Assembly (NCBI GenBank): GCA_900457075.1
Contig: UGYN01000002.1
Coordinates: 5,332,001-5,396,000 of the forward strand
Direction of reading: 5' to 3'
DNA length: 64,000 nucleotides
Source of the DNA: Serratia quinivorans
Lineage (GTDB): Bacteria; Pseudomonadota; Gammaproteobacteria; Enterobacterales; Enterobacteriaceae
Part shown: positions 26,706 through 35,003 of the stretch, one piece after another
Layout of the letters: each line of letters opens with the position of its first letter
Numbering within the stretch: the first letter of the stretch is position 1
Program-made: the position numbers and the translations under genes
Notes under the pieces: model-generated
Database searches by the model: none
What the model was told of the DNA's origin: nothing
The model's input: only the letters and a program-made list of their open reading frames with translations

Positions 26706-28310
26706 ATGGCCATTGAATATGATTGCGACATTCTCGTCGTGGGTGCTGGTATTCTGGGCGGAGCCGTCGCCAACAGCCTTGCCAAACAGGGACGATCAGT
26801 CACCATTTTAGAGGCTGGCCCTCGCGTTAAGCGTTCGGAAATCCTTGAAGCATTTCGCCAATATGGCAATAAATCGGACTATAACGGTCCTTACCCTGAC
26901 GTACCCTGGGCGCCAAAATCCGCTTCGGGTAAATATTCTGACGACTATATCGAGAGCGTCGGCAATATCACCCAAAAGCCTGCTTTCTTGCGTTTGGTCG
27001 GTGGAACCACCTGGCACTGGGGCGGTGCAACCTGGCGAAATCTGCCTAGCGATTTCAAATTAAAAACGCTGTACGGCCATGGCCGTGACTGGCCGCTTGA
27101 CTACGATATGCTGGAACCCTGGTACCAACAGGCCGAAGAAGAGATTGGCGTGAGTGGTTCAAACACCGACGATCAGCGAGGTCTGGGGCAACAACCTTAT
27201 CCCCCGCGCTCTAAACCTTATCCCATGGCAATGCAGCCCTGGAGCTATTTGACTCAGCAAGTGGCCGAAAAGGTATCAACAGTCAATCACCACTTTGTTG
27301 ATGAACCTAATGCACGCGCGACGCGCCCCTATCAAGGGCGACCGATCTGCGCGGGCAATAATAACTGTGCGCCTATCTGCCCAATTGGTGCACAGTTCTC
27401 CGGCGATAAACCAGTTGTATGGGCCGAACAGAATGGCGCTAAACTGTTAGTCAATGCAGTGGCTTACCGCATTGAAAAAGGACCGGATAACAAGATTGTC
27501 GCTATCCACTATAAAAATCCGCAGGGTGAAAGCACACGCCTTACTGCACGTTACTTCGTATTGGCCGCACATGGGGTAGAAACGCCGAAACTGATGCTGA
27601 TGTCGGACATCGGTAATTCATCCGATCAGGTAGGTCGTAACATGATGGGGCACACCGGGCGGTCTATCTCTATGCTGGCGAAAGATCCCGTTTGGGCGGG
27701 ACGTGGTCCAACTCAACAAGGAAGCATCAACACCTGGCGCGACACGCCGCTGCGGCACCAGCATGCGGCTATTCGCCACTTCCTGGATAATACCGTTCCT
27801 AACGAACTGATTACCCGCCGGTTGCTGAGTCAAGGTATTGTAGGCCCGGAGCTTGATCGTTTGATCCGCCACAATTCCGCGCGCTACCTGAAGATTGCAT
27901 CTTACGTCGAGGTATTGCCCGATCCGACCAACAGGGTCACCCTGAGCAATAAGCGCGATGCACTGGGTCTTCCTACGCCACGCATCAACTATGACATTGC
28001 CCATGAATACACCATGAACGCCATGGCTTTGCTCTATAAAGACTATGACCAATTCAGGAGTCTGTTCGGTGCGACTGAGGTACTGAATGATATTCAGGCT
28101 TGGGTACCAAGTTCCCATATCATGGGCACCACCATTATGGGGAGTGACCCACGAGACTCCGTGGTCAACCATGAATGCCGCTCTTTCGATCATGCCAACC
28201 TCTTTATCACCAGTACCAGCGTACACCCGAGTTCCACCGTGGTTAATCCAACCCTGACCGGGTATGCGATTGCGCTGCGCGTCGCCGATATTATTAATAA
28301 AGAGATTTAA
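26706..28310 (+). CDS. GMC-family FAD dehydrogenase, large subunit (glucose/fructose/gluconate dehydrogenase type)
   Basis: A 534-residue flavoprotein with the N-terminal dinucleotide motif VVGAGILGG (11-19), GGTTWHWGGATWR near 100-110, and a cysteine set C215-x5-C221-x3-C225 matching the 3Fe-4S site of membrane-linked FAD glucose and fructose dehydrogenases. The C-terminal active site has STSVHPSSTVVNP (His507, Asn514). Unlike its two partner genes it is fully open. Its length and the cytochrome-small-large set correspond to the trimeric periplasmic sugar dehydrogenase family. The substrate (glucose, gluconate, fructose or another polyol) is undetermined. It has no signal of its own and would need the Tat-carrying small subunit for export. 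Confidence 0.85.
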   Translation: MAIEYDCDILVVGAGILGGAVANSLAKQGRSVTILEAGPRVKRSEILEAFRQYGNKSDYNGPYPDVPWAPKSASGKYSDDYIESVGNITQKPAFLRLVGGTTWHWGGATWRNLPSDFKLKTLYGHGRDWPLDYDMLEPWYQQAEEEIGVSGSNTDDQRGLGQQPYPPRSKPYPMAMQPWSYLTQQVAEKVSTVNHHFVDEPNARATRPYQGRPICAGNNNCAPICPIGAQFSGDKPVVWAEQNGAKLLVNAVAYRIEKGPDNKIVAIHYKNPQGESTRLTARYFVLAAHGVETPKLMLMSDIGNSSDQVGRNMMGHTGRSISMLAKDPVWAGRGPTQQGSINTWRDTPLRHQHAAIRHFLDNTVPNELITRRLLSQGIVGPELDRLIRHNSARYLKIASYVEVLPDPTNRVTLSNKRDALGLPTPRINYDIAHEYTMNAMALLYKDYDQFRSLFGATEVLNDIQAWVPSSHIMGTTIMGSDPRDSVVNHECRSFDHANLFITSTSVHPSSTVVNPTLTGYAIALRVADIINKEI

Positions 28311-28535
28311 TAACGCATCGCCGTTGCGCTGGCAGGGCTGAACCGCAGCGCACTGGCCGATGTCACGTCTGGCAATGCGCCATTCGTCGCTCCAACCGCA
28401 GATAATCCGATCTGCATCAGCTTCAACGAAAACCCGCTGGCATGTCACCCAAGGCACAAGCGGCGGCGTCGCCCTGAAAACTCAACCATTAGGGCTATAC
28501 TCAGACTCTTGCCGATTTTTCATAAGGACATCAGG

Positions 28536-29543
28536 ATGCTGAGATTTCCCCGTCGTTGGCTGCTATCCGCCGCCCTCACCGCTTTTACCGCCACAGCAGC
28601 GACCGAATCGCCAAAATACGGCCAAGAGCTGCAGGGTTTTCATTACCCTTACCCCTTGCAGCAGTTTAGCTTCACCTCTCAGGGGCAGCAGTTAAGCATG
28701 GGGTATATGGACGTGCCGCCAGAAGGTGAAGCCAACGGTCACACTGCAGTGCTGATGCACGGTAAGAACTTCTGCGCCGCCACCTGGCAAGACACTATCA
28801 AAGCGCTGAGCAAAGCCGGTTACCGGGTGATCGCACCGGACCAAATCGGCTTTTGCAGTTCGACCAAACCGCAACATTACCAATACAGTTTCCAGCAGTT
28901 GGCGCAGAACACCCACGCGTTGCTCAATAACCTGAAAATCAGTAAAGCGACTATCGTCGGCCACTCCACCGGCGGCATGCTGGCGACGCGTTACAGCCTG
29001 ATGTATCCGCAGGCGGTTGAGCGACTGGTGATGGTGAACCCGATTGGGTTGGAAGACTGGAAGGCCAAGGGTGTTCCCTGGCGCAGCGTCGATCAATGGT
29101 TCGAGCGTGAGCTGAAAACTTCCGCGGCAGGTATCAGGCAATATGAGTTGAATACCTACTACGTCGGCCGCTGGAAACCAGAGTATGACCGCTGGGTCGA
29201 TATGCTCGCCGGGCTGAACAACGGGCCGGGGCATCGCCTGGTGGCCTGGAACTCGGCGCTGATTTACGACATGATTTTTACCCAGCCGGTGTACTACGAA
29301 TTTAAGGATCTGCAAACGCCAACCACGCTGATAATTGGTACCGCCGACACCACCGCCATCGGCAGCGACATTGCCCCACCGGCGGTCAAGGCTACACTTG
29401 GGCATTACAATGTGTTGGGCAAACAGGTGGCAAAACTGATCCCGCACGCCCGCCTGATCGAGTTTCCGGGGCTGGGCCATGCGCCGCAAATGGAAGAACC
29501 CGCACAGTTTAATCAGGCGTTGATTAAAGCCTTGCAACCATAA
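28536..29543 (+). CDS. Exported alpha/beta hydrolase
   Basis: A 335-residue hydrolase with an N-terminal signal peptide (MLRFPRRWLLSAALTAFTATAA). The oxyanion region is LMHGKNFCAATW, the nucleophile elbow GHSTGG puts the catalytic Ser at 144, and the likely catalytic His is in LGHAPQMEEP near the C-terminus. The start at 28536 follows TAAGGACATC. The 225 bp upstream contain no clear gene. The closest families are periplasmic alpha/beta hydrolases related to proline iminopeptidase or haloalkane dehalogenase folds. The substrate is unknown. It stands alone 28 bp before an acetyltransferase gene and may share its transcript. Confidence 0.82.
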   Translation: MLRFPRRWLLSAALTAFTATAATESPKYGQELQGFHYPYPLQQFSFTSQGQQLSMGYMDVPPEGEANGHTAVLMHGKNFCAATWQDTIKALSKAGYRVIAPDQIGFCSSTKPQHYQYSFQQLAQNTHALLNNLKISKATIVGHSTGGMLATRYSLMYPQAVERLVMVNPIGLEDWKAKGVPWRSVDQWFERELKTSAAGIRQYELNTYYVGRWKPEYDRWVDMLAGLNNGPGHRLVAWNSALIYDMIFTQPVYYEFKDLQTPTTLIIGTADTTAIGSDIAPPAVKATLGHYNVLGKQVAKLIPHARLIEFPGLGHAPQMEEPAQFNQALIKALQP

Positions 29544-29572
29544 CGATCTCGCTACAGGACAGGAAACCACCA

Positions 29573-30085
29573 ATGCTTGATATAAAAATTCGCCGGCTCC
29601 AGGCAGAAAACGCAGAGGATTTTCGGGCTATTCGGCTTGCCGCCTTAAAAAAATCCCCCGAAATGTTCGGCTCCTTTTACGCGCTTGAGGCTGAGAAACC
29701 GCTACAATTTTTTGCCGACAGGCTCACCAACTGTGCCGTATTCGGCGCCTATTCTAACGGCAGGATAGTTGGGGTCATGGTATTCAAGCAGGCCGAAGGC
29801 ATTAAAGATGCGCATAAGGCCTCGCTGACCGGGGTATTTGTTGAACCCGAATTCAGAGGCCAGGGGATCGCCAATGCATTGCTAAAAGCGGTTATTGACC
29901 ATGGTTCCAACCAGGTCGAACAGATACTGCTTACCGTTGTGGTGGACAACGATGCCGCAATCAGTCTCTACAAAAAATACGGTTTCGAGCCCTATGGTAT
30001 GGAGCCTCGCGCCTTGAAAACCGAACAGGGTTATCTCGACGAAATGCTGATGGTGCTTTTTTTTCCGTCGGTAAACGAGCATTAA
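29573..30085 (+). CDS. GNAT family N-acetyltransferase
   Basis: A 170-residue protein with the GNAT motifs VFVEPEFRGQGIANALLKAVI (acetyl-CoA pyrophosphate loop RGQGIA) and NDAAISLYKKYGFEPYG. The length is typical of small-molecule or peptide acetyltransferases. Its start lies 30 bp after the hydrolase stop and is preceded by AGGA. The substrate is unknown. Confidence 0.83.
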   Translation: MLDIKIRRLQAENAEDFRAIRLAALKKSPEMFGSFYALEAEKPLQFFADRLTNCAVFGAYSNGRIVGVMVFKQAEGIKDAHKASLTGVFVEPEFRGQGIANALLKAVIDHGSNQVEQILLTVVVDNDAAISLYKKYGFEPYGMEPRALKTEQGYLDEMLMVLFFPSVNEH

Positions 30086-30159
30086 AACCTCTTACCCTTC
30101 ACTCACCCGGAACCTGGGATCGTGCTATGGTATTAACGGATTTAAGTAAGGAGTGGCCG

Positions 30160-30576
30160 ATGCCGAGATTTCTCTCTATACGCGCAGTACGGCGCGTTGC
30201 CCTGACAGGAGTTGTTATGAGCATGATGTTAAGCAGCACTACCTTTGCCAGTTCACTGCCCCTGCTGGCCCCCTCTGCGCTGAAAGGGCACTGGCAGTTG
30301 AACGATGCCGAAGGCAAAGCCGCCGCCTGCGAAGTTGAGTTAAGCGATGAATTGATCGAAGGCACCAACGCCTACCGTTTTACCGCCTCTGCGCAATGTC
30401 TGCAGCCGCTGGCCCTCGCCGAACTGCCGGTCGCCTGGCGCCCAACGCCGGACGGCATGACGCTGACCAACGCCGACGGCAGCATGGTGGCGTTTCTGGC
30501 GCTGACGGCCCCCAAACGCTACGAAGTGATAAATCATCACGGCAAGCCGCGCTTTACGCTGACGCCACGCCAATAA
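30160..30576 (+). CDS. Secreted serralysin-type metalloprotease inhibitor (Inh/AprI family)
   Basis: A 138-residue protein: signal peptide (RRVALTGVVMSMMLSSTTFA), then SSLPLLAPSALKGHWQLND, where the short N-terminal trunk of Inh/AprI inserts into the active-site cleft of serralysins. Two cysteines (AAACEVEL and SAQCLQPL) match the conserved disulfide, and an eight-strand barrel is suggested by the rest. The family protects the periplasm from the host's own protease. No serralysin or type I secretion gene is adjacent, so the target must be encoded elsewhere. AAGGAG precedes the ATG at 30160. Confidence 0.85.
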   Translation: MPRFLSIRAVRRVALTGVVMSMMLSSTTFASSLPLLAPSALKGHWQLNDAEGKAAACEVELSDELIEGTNAYRFTASAQCLQPLALAELPVAWRPTPDGMTLTNADGSMVAFLALTAPKRYEVINHHGKPRFTLTPRQ

Positions 30577-30617
30577 CCGTCTTTTCTGGCATGACGGCAG
30601 CGTAAAAAAACCTGTCG

Positions 30618-31140
30618 TCACGCCACCAACAATCCCATTAACGCACCGCCCGCCAAAACCCACAGCGGATGAATACGCTTGCTCATGCTCACGACCGTGG
30701 CCAGCAGAATAATCGCCGCCAGCGGCCAGCTTGGCGCGGAAGCCTCGGCAATCAGCACCCCACTCGCCGCCACTAAACCGACGGTAACCGGCACCAGGCC
30801 ACTCTGCACTCTGCGCCGCCAGGGTTTATCCTTGAAGCGTCGCCAGGCCCCCATCACCAGCAGGGTGACGATCGACGACGGGCCGAACTTGGCAACCGAA
30901 GAGACCAACAGCCCGGCCCAGCCGGCCACGTGCCAGCCAATCAGCGGCACGATCATCATATTCGGCCCCGGTGCAGCCTGCGCCATGGCGAACAGCGCAC
31001 TGAACTCCTGCGCGCTCAACCATTGATGAACCTCCACCACCTGGCGCTGCATTTCCGGCAGAATGGTCATGCCACCACCGAACGCCAGCAGCGGACAATT
31101 CGGTGAAAATCAATGCCAGTGAGATCAAGATAGCGATCAT
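30618..31140 (-). pseudogene. Chromate transporter, second half-size subunit (ChrA family), one frameshift
   Basis: A half-length CHR protein. MIAILISLALIFTELS is followed, after removal of one base from the GG at 31093-31094, by LLAFGGGMTILPEMQRQVV and the rest (QAAPGPNMMIVPLIGW...). This gives 173 residues, six TM helices, and the PGPN motif of the CHR domain. It starts inside the stop of the first half (ATGA overlap), so the two are a short-chain ChrA pair that works as a heterodimer. The break may be a sequence error. Confidence 0.78.
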
Positions 31141-31709
31141 GATGGATCCCTCCACCACAGCAGCAGAATGCTCAGCGGTGCCAGCACCAGCATGGTCGGT
31201 AATAACGGCAAACGCAGCCAGGCAATGGTAATCAGGCTGAGCGCTACAATCGCCAGTGCCAGCCATTTACCGCGCAGTGGCAGCAGCATTTTCACTCCGG
31301 TGGACAACAGCAAACCGGCCGCCGCAGCGGCTAAGCCGGCAAACACGTGTTGCACATGGGCATCGTTCTGGAAACGGGCGTAGACCATACCCAACCCGAC
31401 CACAATCGCCGTTGGCGCGCTGATCAGCCCCAGCAGCGCGCACAAAGCACCGCGTACCCCACGAAACTCCATACCCACCGCCACTGAAAGGTTGATCACG
31501 TTGCCGCCGGGCAAAAACTGACACAACCCCAGCAGTTCGGTGAACTGTTCACCGCTCAACCAGCGCCGGTCTTCCACCAGCATGTTACGTGCCAGCGGCA
31601 GCACGCCGCCAAAACCAATCAGCCCCAGCATCAGAAAGCCCAAAAATAGCTCACTGTTACCCGGAGGGGTCGCTAGTTGGCTGTTTTTTACTGCATCAGA
31701 TTCAGACAT
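31137..31709 (-). CDS. Chromate transporter, first half-size subunit (ChrA family)
   Basis: A 190-residue membrane protein with the N-terminal CHR domain pattern FLMLGLIGFGGVLPLARNMLVEDRRWLSGEQFTELLGLCQFLPGGNVINLSV; the FGG...LPGGN motifs are diagnostic of ChrA. The ATG at 31707-31709 follows GGAAG; upstream in-frame starts lack a ribosome binding site. It is coupled to the second half through ATGA and divergent from a LysR regulator. Besides chromate efflux, members may have a broader anion transport role. Confidence 0.86.
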   Translation of the reverse strand: MSESDAVKNSQLATPPGNSELFLGFLMLGLIGFGGVLPLARNMLVEDRRWLSGEQFTELLGLCQFLPGGNVINLSVAVGMEFRGVRGALCALLGLISAPTAIVVGLGMVYARFQNDAHVQHVFAGLAAAAAGLLLSTGVKMLLPLRGKWLALAIVALSLITIAWLRLPLLPTMLVLAPLSILLLWWRDPS

Positions 31710-31795
31710 TGCCGCTTCCAGATTGCTTTTTATGATGGCTGGTATGATGCGCGCCGCCATGTCATGCTGTCTAATGCATTTCATAAGCAATAAGG

Positions 31796-31810
31796 ATACC
31801 TTAAAGGTAT
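31796..31810. promoter_or_regulatory. Palindrome over the LysR gene translation start region
   Basis: ATACCTT-A-AAGGTAT is a perfect 7-bp inverted repeat. It contains the AAAGG ribosome binding site of the LysR gene and would hide it in a hairpin, or serve as an operator in the divergent chrA-LysR region. Confidence 0.35.
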
Positions 31811-31814
31811 GTCT

Positions 31815-32729
31815 ATGATTGAACTCCGTCGCCTGCGGGCGTTCGTTACCGTGGTGGAAGAAGGCAATATCACCCGCGCCGCCGAACGACTGTTTATTCA
31901 GCAGCCGCCGTTAACCCGCCTGTTGCAAGGGCTGGAAGATGAGCTGGGGGTAAAACTGTTGCAGCGTCTGCCACGTGGCGTGCGCGTCACCGAAGCCGGC
32001 AATGTGCTGTTCAATGAAGCTCGTGCCCTGTTGGCACGGGCAGAGCAACTGACCGAGGCGGTGCACCGTGCCGCACGGGGTGAACAAGGGCATATTGCCA
32101 TCGGCTTCACCAGTTCGGCCGCTCTGCACCCGTTTGTGCCCAATTTGCTGCGCCGTTACCGGGAGATCCTGCCGGGCATTACCACCCAGTTGGAAGAGGC
32201 CGGCAGCGGTGAGCTATTGGAGGCACTGGTGGATGAACGCCTTGACGTGGCCTTTGTGCGCTCGCCGGTGGGCGGCATTCCAGGGTTGACTATTGAACCG
32301 GTGCTGCGCGAACCTATGCTGGTCGCCCTGCCTGTCGGCCACCCGCTGGCCGTCAACAGTGAGCAACCCTTGCCGCTGGAGGCATTAACCCAAGAAGCCT
32401 TTATTCTTTATCGTCGGCCTGCGGGTCAGGGTTTGTACGACGCCATTCTGGCGGCCTGCCACCGCGCCGGGTTCAGCCCGCGGGTGATTCAGGAGGCCCC
32501 GCGCCTGCCCGCGACCCTCAGTTTGGTCGGTGCCGGTTTGGGGCTTTCCATCGTGCCGGCCTCGATGCGACGTTTGGGGGGCGACGGCATTGTCTACCGG
32601 GCGATTGGCGATCAAGCCCAGCTCAGTGCGCCACTTTATCTGGCGCTGCGCAACAACCGAACATCGGCCATCATCACGCGTTTTCGCGATCTGGTGGCCG
32701 AAGCGGTCAGCGAGCAGCCCCCCGGCTAA
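31815..32729 (+). CDS. LysR-family transcriptional regulator
   Basis: A 304-residue LTTR: N-terminal winged HTH (LRRLRAFVTVVEEGNITRAAERLFIQQPPLTRLLQGLEDELG) and a C-terminal periplasmic-binding-like effector domain (HIAIGFTSSAALHPFVPNLL...). It resembles the BenM/CatM-like branch. I prefer the ATG at 31815 over 31809 because AAAGG is then seven bases upstream. It is divergent from the chromate transporter genes, its likely targets. Its end overlaps the convergent antiterminator gene by 4 bp. Confidence 0.88.
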   Translation: MIELRRLRAFVTVVEEGNITRAAERLFIQQPPLTRLLQGLEDELGVKLLQRLPRGVRVTEAGNVLFNEARALLARAEQLTEAVHRAARGEQGHIAIGFTSSAALHPFVPNLLRRYREILPGITTQLEEAGSGELLEALVDERLDVAFVRSPVGGIPGLTIEPVLREPMLVALPVGHPLAVNSEQPLPLEALTQEAFILYRRPAGQGLYDAILAACHRAGFSPRVIQEAPRLPATLSLVGAGLGLSIVPASMRRLGGDGIVYRAIGDQAQLSAPLYLALRNNRTSAIITRFRDLVAEAVSEQPPG

Positions 32730-33566
32730 TCTTCCTTGTCGGCGATGCGCGTCAGGTGGATCACCAGATACAGCAGCTCATCGTTCGACATTTCCATCTG
32801 CAGCAGATTTTTCACGTAGTCGCGGATCAGCAGCGCACCACTATAGGCGTGCGGATACTCTTTGGTTACCTGAGCAAAGATAAAATCGTCTTTCGACGTC
32901 ATCTGTTGCCCCTCGACCATACGCTGAATAAAAAACTGCATATGCACCAGAAAACGCGAGTAATTGAGCGAATCGGTGTCGATATTGATGCGAAAATGGT
33001 ATTTGATGATATTGAAAATATCTTTCAGCATCTTCACCGCCAGCAGCGTGTGCTCCATGTTTTGCACATCGGTCTGGCCATTAACCAGATGGAAAGCGAT
33101 GTTGCCCGCCTCTTCTTCCGGCAGGCTGATGTTCAACCGCCGGTTGATGTGCGCCAGCGCCTGCGTGGCCACCGCGAATTCCTGCGGATAAAAGCGCTTT
33201 ACCTCAAACAGCAGCCGGTTTTGGATAGCAATCCCTTTGTGGTAGCGCTCAATGGCGAAGCTGATATGGTCCGCCAACGTGAAGAAAATCTGCTCGTTAA
33301 TCCGCCCATTGAGCTGGCGGTTAGCCTCAGCAAGGATCATCTGCACGATCTCAATGTGCTCTTCCGGCGTGGTTTCTATCAGCCGCAGGTAATCTCGGCC
33401 CTTTTGGCTGTTTTGCACCACATACACTTTCTCTATCGTGGCCGGGTCGAGAACGTCACCCACCTTGCTGTTAAAGCCAATACCCTTGCCCATCACGATA
33501 ACTTCATTGTTATCGCCGTCAGTCGATAGCACCAGGCTATTATTGAGTACCTTAATGACTTTTCAT
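32726..33566 (-). pseudogene. BglG/LicT-family transcriptional antiterminator, frameshift at the N-terminus
   Basis: An RNA-binding antiterminator with a CAT domain (VLNNSLVLSTDGDNNEVIVMGKGIGF) and two PRD domains with conserved histidines (EEHIEIV, ADHISFAIER, NIAFHLVN). As written, the ATG at 33564-33566 runs into a stop after four codons because of four A's (TTTT at 33560-33563 on the plus strand). With three A's it reads MKVIKVLNNSLVLS, the family start, and gives 279 residues. A GTG at 33532 could still start a protein lacking the first 12 residues of the RNA-binding domain. It is the third gene of the bgl operon, and its target RNA lies in the leader at 36946-36974. Confidence 0.85.
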
Positions 33567-33590
33567 CGTCGCGGCCATCACCCTTTATTT

Positions 33591-35003
33591 TTAGCGTTGC
33601 CGGCCATCTGAGGCAATCAGCCGTTGATACCAGTCAAAACTGCGCTTTTTAATTCTCCGCAGATCTTTCAGATCCTGCTCACCCCGGTTGACATAGACAA
33701 ACCCGTAACGCTTGGCATAGCCCTGATGAGTGCTGACCACGTCTATCGCCGCCCACGGACAATAGCCGATCAGTTCTACCCCGTCGTTAATCGCCAACTG
33801 CATCTGTTCGACATGCTGACGCATAAACTCAATGCGGTAATCGTCGTTAATTGTACCATCGGCCTGTAACTCATCCGGAGCACCGATGCCGTTTTCAGTA
33901 ATTAATATTGGCAAATGATAGCGTTCGGCCGTTTTGCGCAGCGTTAGCCGTAGTCCGACCGGGTCGATCACCCAGCCGTAGCGGGTTTTACCGACGAACG
34001 GATTCTCTGCTGCACGGTAAACTCCCGATTCCCCCAGCATGATTTGCTGATCGCCAGCGCGCGCGCTGATGTCGGAGGCGTCGCCACGGCTGGCGGCAAT
34101 GGTGGCGGTAGAATAGTAGTTTATCGCCACATAGTCCGGTTTGCCCTGCAGCAACAGCGCCGCATCGCCCGGCTCCATCTGCGGAGCCAGTTCGCGGTCC
34201 AGCAAATAACGCCAGGCCAGTGGGTTATAGCGGCCATGCACCGCCACGTCGAGGAAACTCCAGCAACGCAGCGTCTCCCAGTTATGGGCGGCGATAGCAT
34301 CCAGCGGATGGCAGGTTTCCTGATACATCGAAGTGGTGTTAATCGCCGGGCCAATCTTCCCGCCTGGGCAGCGCTGGTGACACAGCGCCATCACCCGCGC
34401 CTGGGCCACCAGCATATGGTGGCTTTGCTGATACAACACCCGTTTGGACGGCAGTACGCCGCCCTTTGGCGTGCCAATCGCCCCTGGGTGCAGGATCATG
34501 GTGTTTTGTTCGTTGATAGTCAGCCAGTACTTCACCCGGTCGCCAAAGGCGTCGAACAGCACCCCGGCATAATCGACAAAGGCGTCGATGGTGGCGCGAT
34601 TAGACCAGCCCCCCTGCTGCTCAAGCACATAGGGCAGATCGAAATGATACAGCGTCACCACCGGCTCGATGCCATGGCTCAGCAGTTCATCAATCAACTG
34701 GCGGTAGAAATTCAGCCCGGCAGCGTTGACCTCGCCAGTGCCATTGGGCAGCACCCGCGTCCAGGCAATGGAAAAGCGATAGGCCTTCAGCCCCAACTCG
34801 GCAAACAGTTTCACGTCCTCGCGAAAGCGATGATAGTGATCGCTGGCCACCTTAAAGTCGGCGGTACCTGGCGGATGATCGAGCATATCTACAATCGACG
34901 GGCTTTTGCCATCTTCGTCCCAGGCCCCTTCTACCTGATAGGCGGAGGTGGAAGCCCCCCACAGAAAATCTTTGGGGAAATCGTTCAGTCGTTGATAAAT
35001 CAT
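33591..35003 (-). CDS. 6-phospho-beta-glucosidase, glycoside hydrolase family 1
   Basis: A 470-residue GH1 enzyme. The family signature FLWGASTSAYQVEGAWDEDGK is near the N-terminus, the acid/base glutamate is in TINEQN (Glu165), and the nucleophile is in ITENG (Glu370). It cleaves phosphorylated beta-glucosides such as salicin-, arbutin- or cellobiose-phosphate delivered by the adjacent PTS. The start overlaps the end of the PTS gene by 4 bp (ATGA), indicating translational coupling. Confidence 0.93.
   Translation of the reverse strand: MIYQRLNDFPKDFLWGASTSAYQVEGAWDEDGKSPSIVDMLDHPPGTADFKVASDHYHRFREDVKLFAELGLKAYRFSIAWTRVLPNGTGEVNAAGLNFYRQLIDELLSHGIEPVVTLYHFDLPYVLEQQGGWSNRATIDAFVDYAGVLFDAFGDRVKYWLTINEQNTMILHPGAIGTPKGGVLPSKRVLYQQSHHMLVAQARVMALCHQRCPGGKIGPAINTTSMYQETCHPLDAIAAHNWETLRCWSFLDVAVHGRYNPLAWRYLLDRELAPQMEPGDAALLLQGKPDYVAINYYSTATIAASRGDASDISARAGDQQIMLGESGVYRAAENPFVGKTRYGWVIDPVGLRLTLRKTAERYHLPILITENGIGAPDELQADGTINDDYRIEFMRQHVEQMQLAINDGVELIGYCPWAAIDVVSTHQGYAKRYGFVYVNRGEQDLKDLRRIKKRSFDWYQRLIASDGRQR

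Noticed and set aside
28311..28535. Possible C-terminal gene remnant between the dehydrogenase and the hydrolase (frame with ALAGLNRSALADV)
   Set aside because: Short, no start or family match; could be noncoding.
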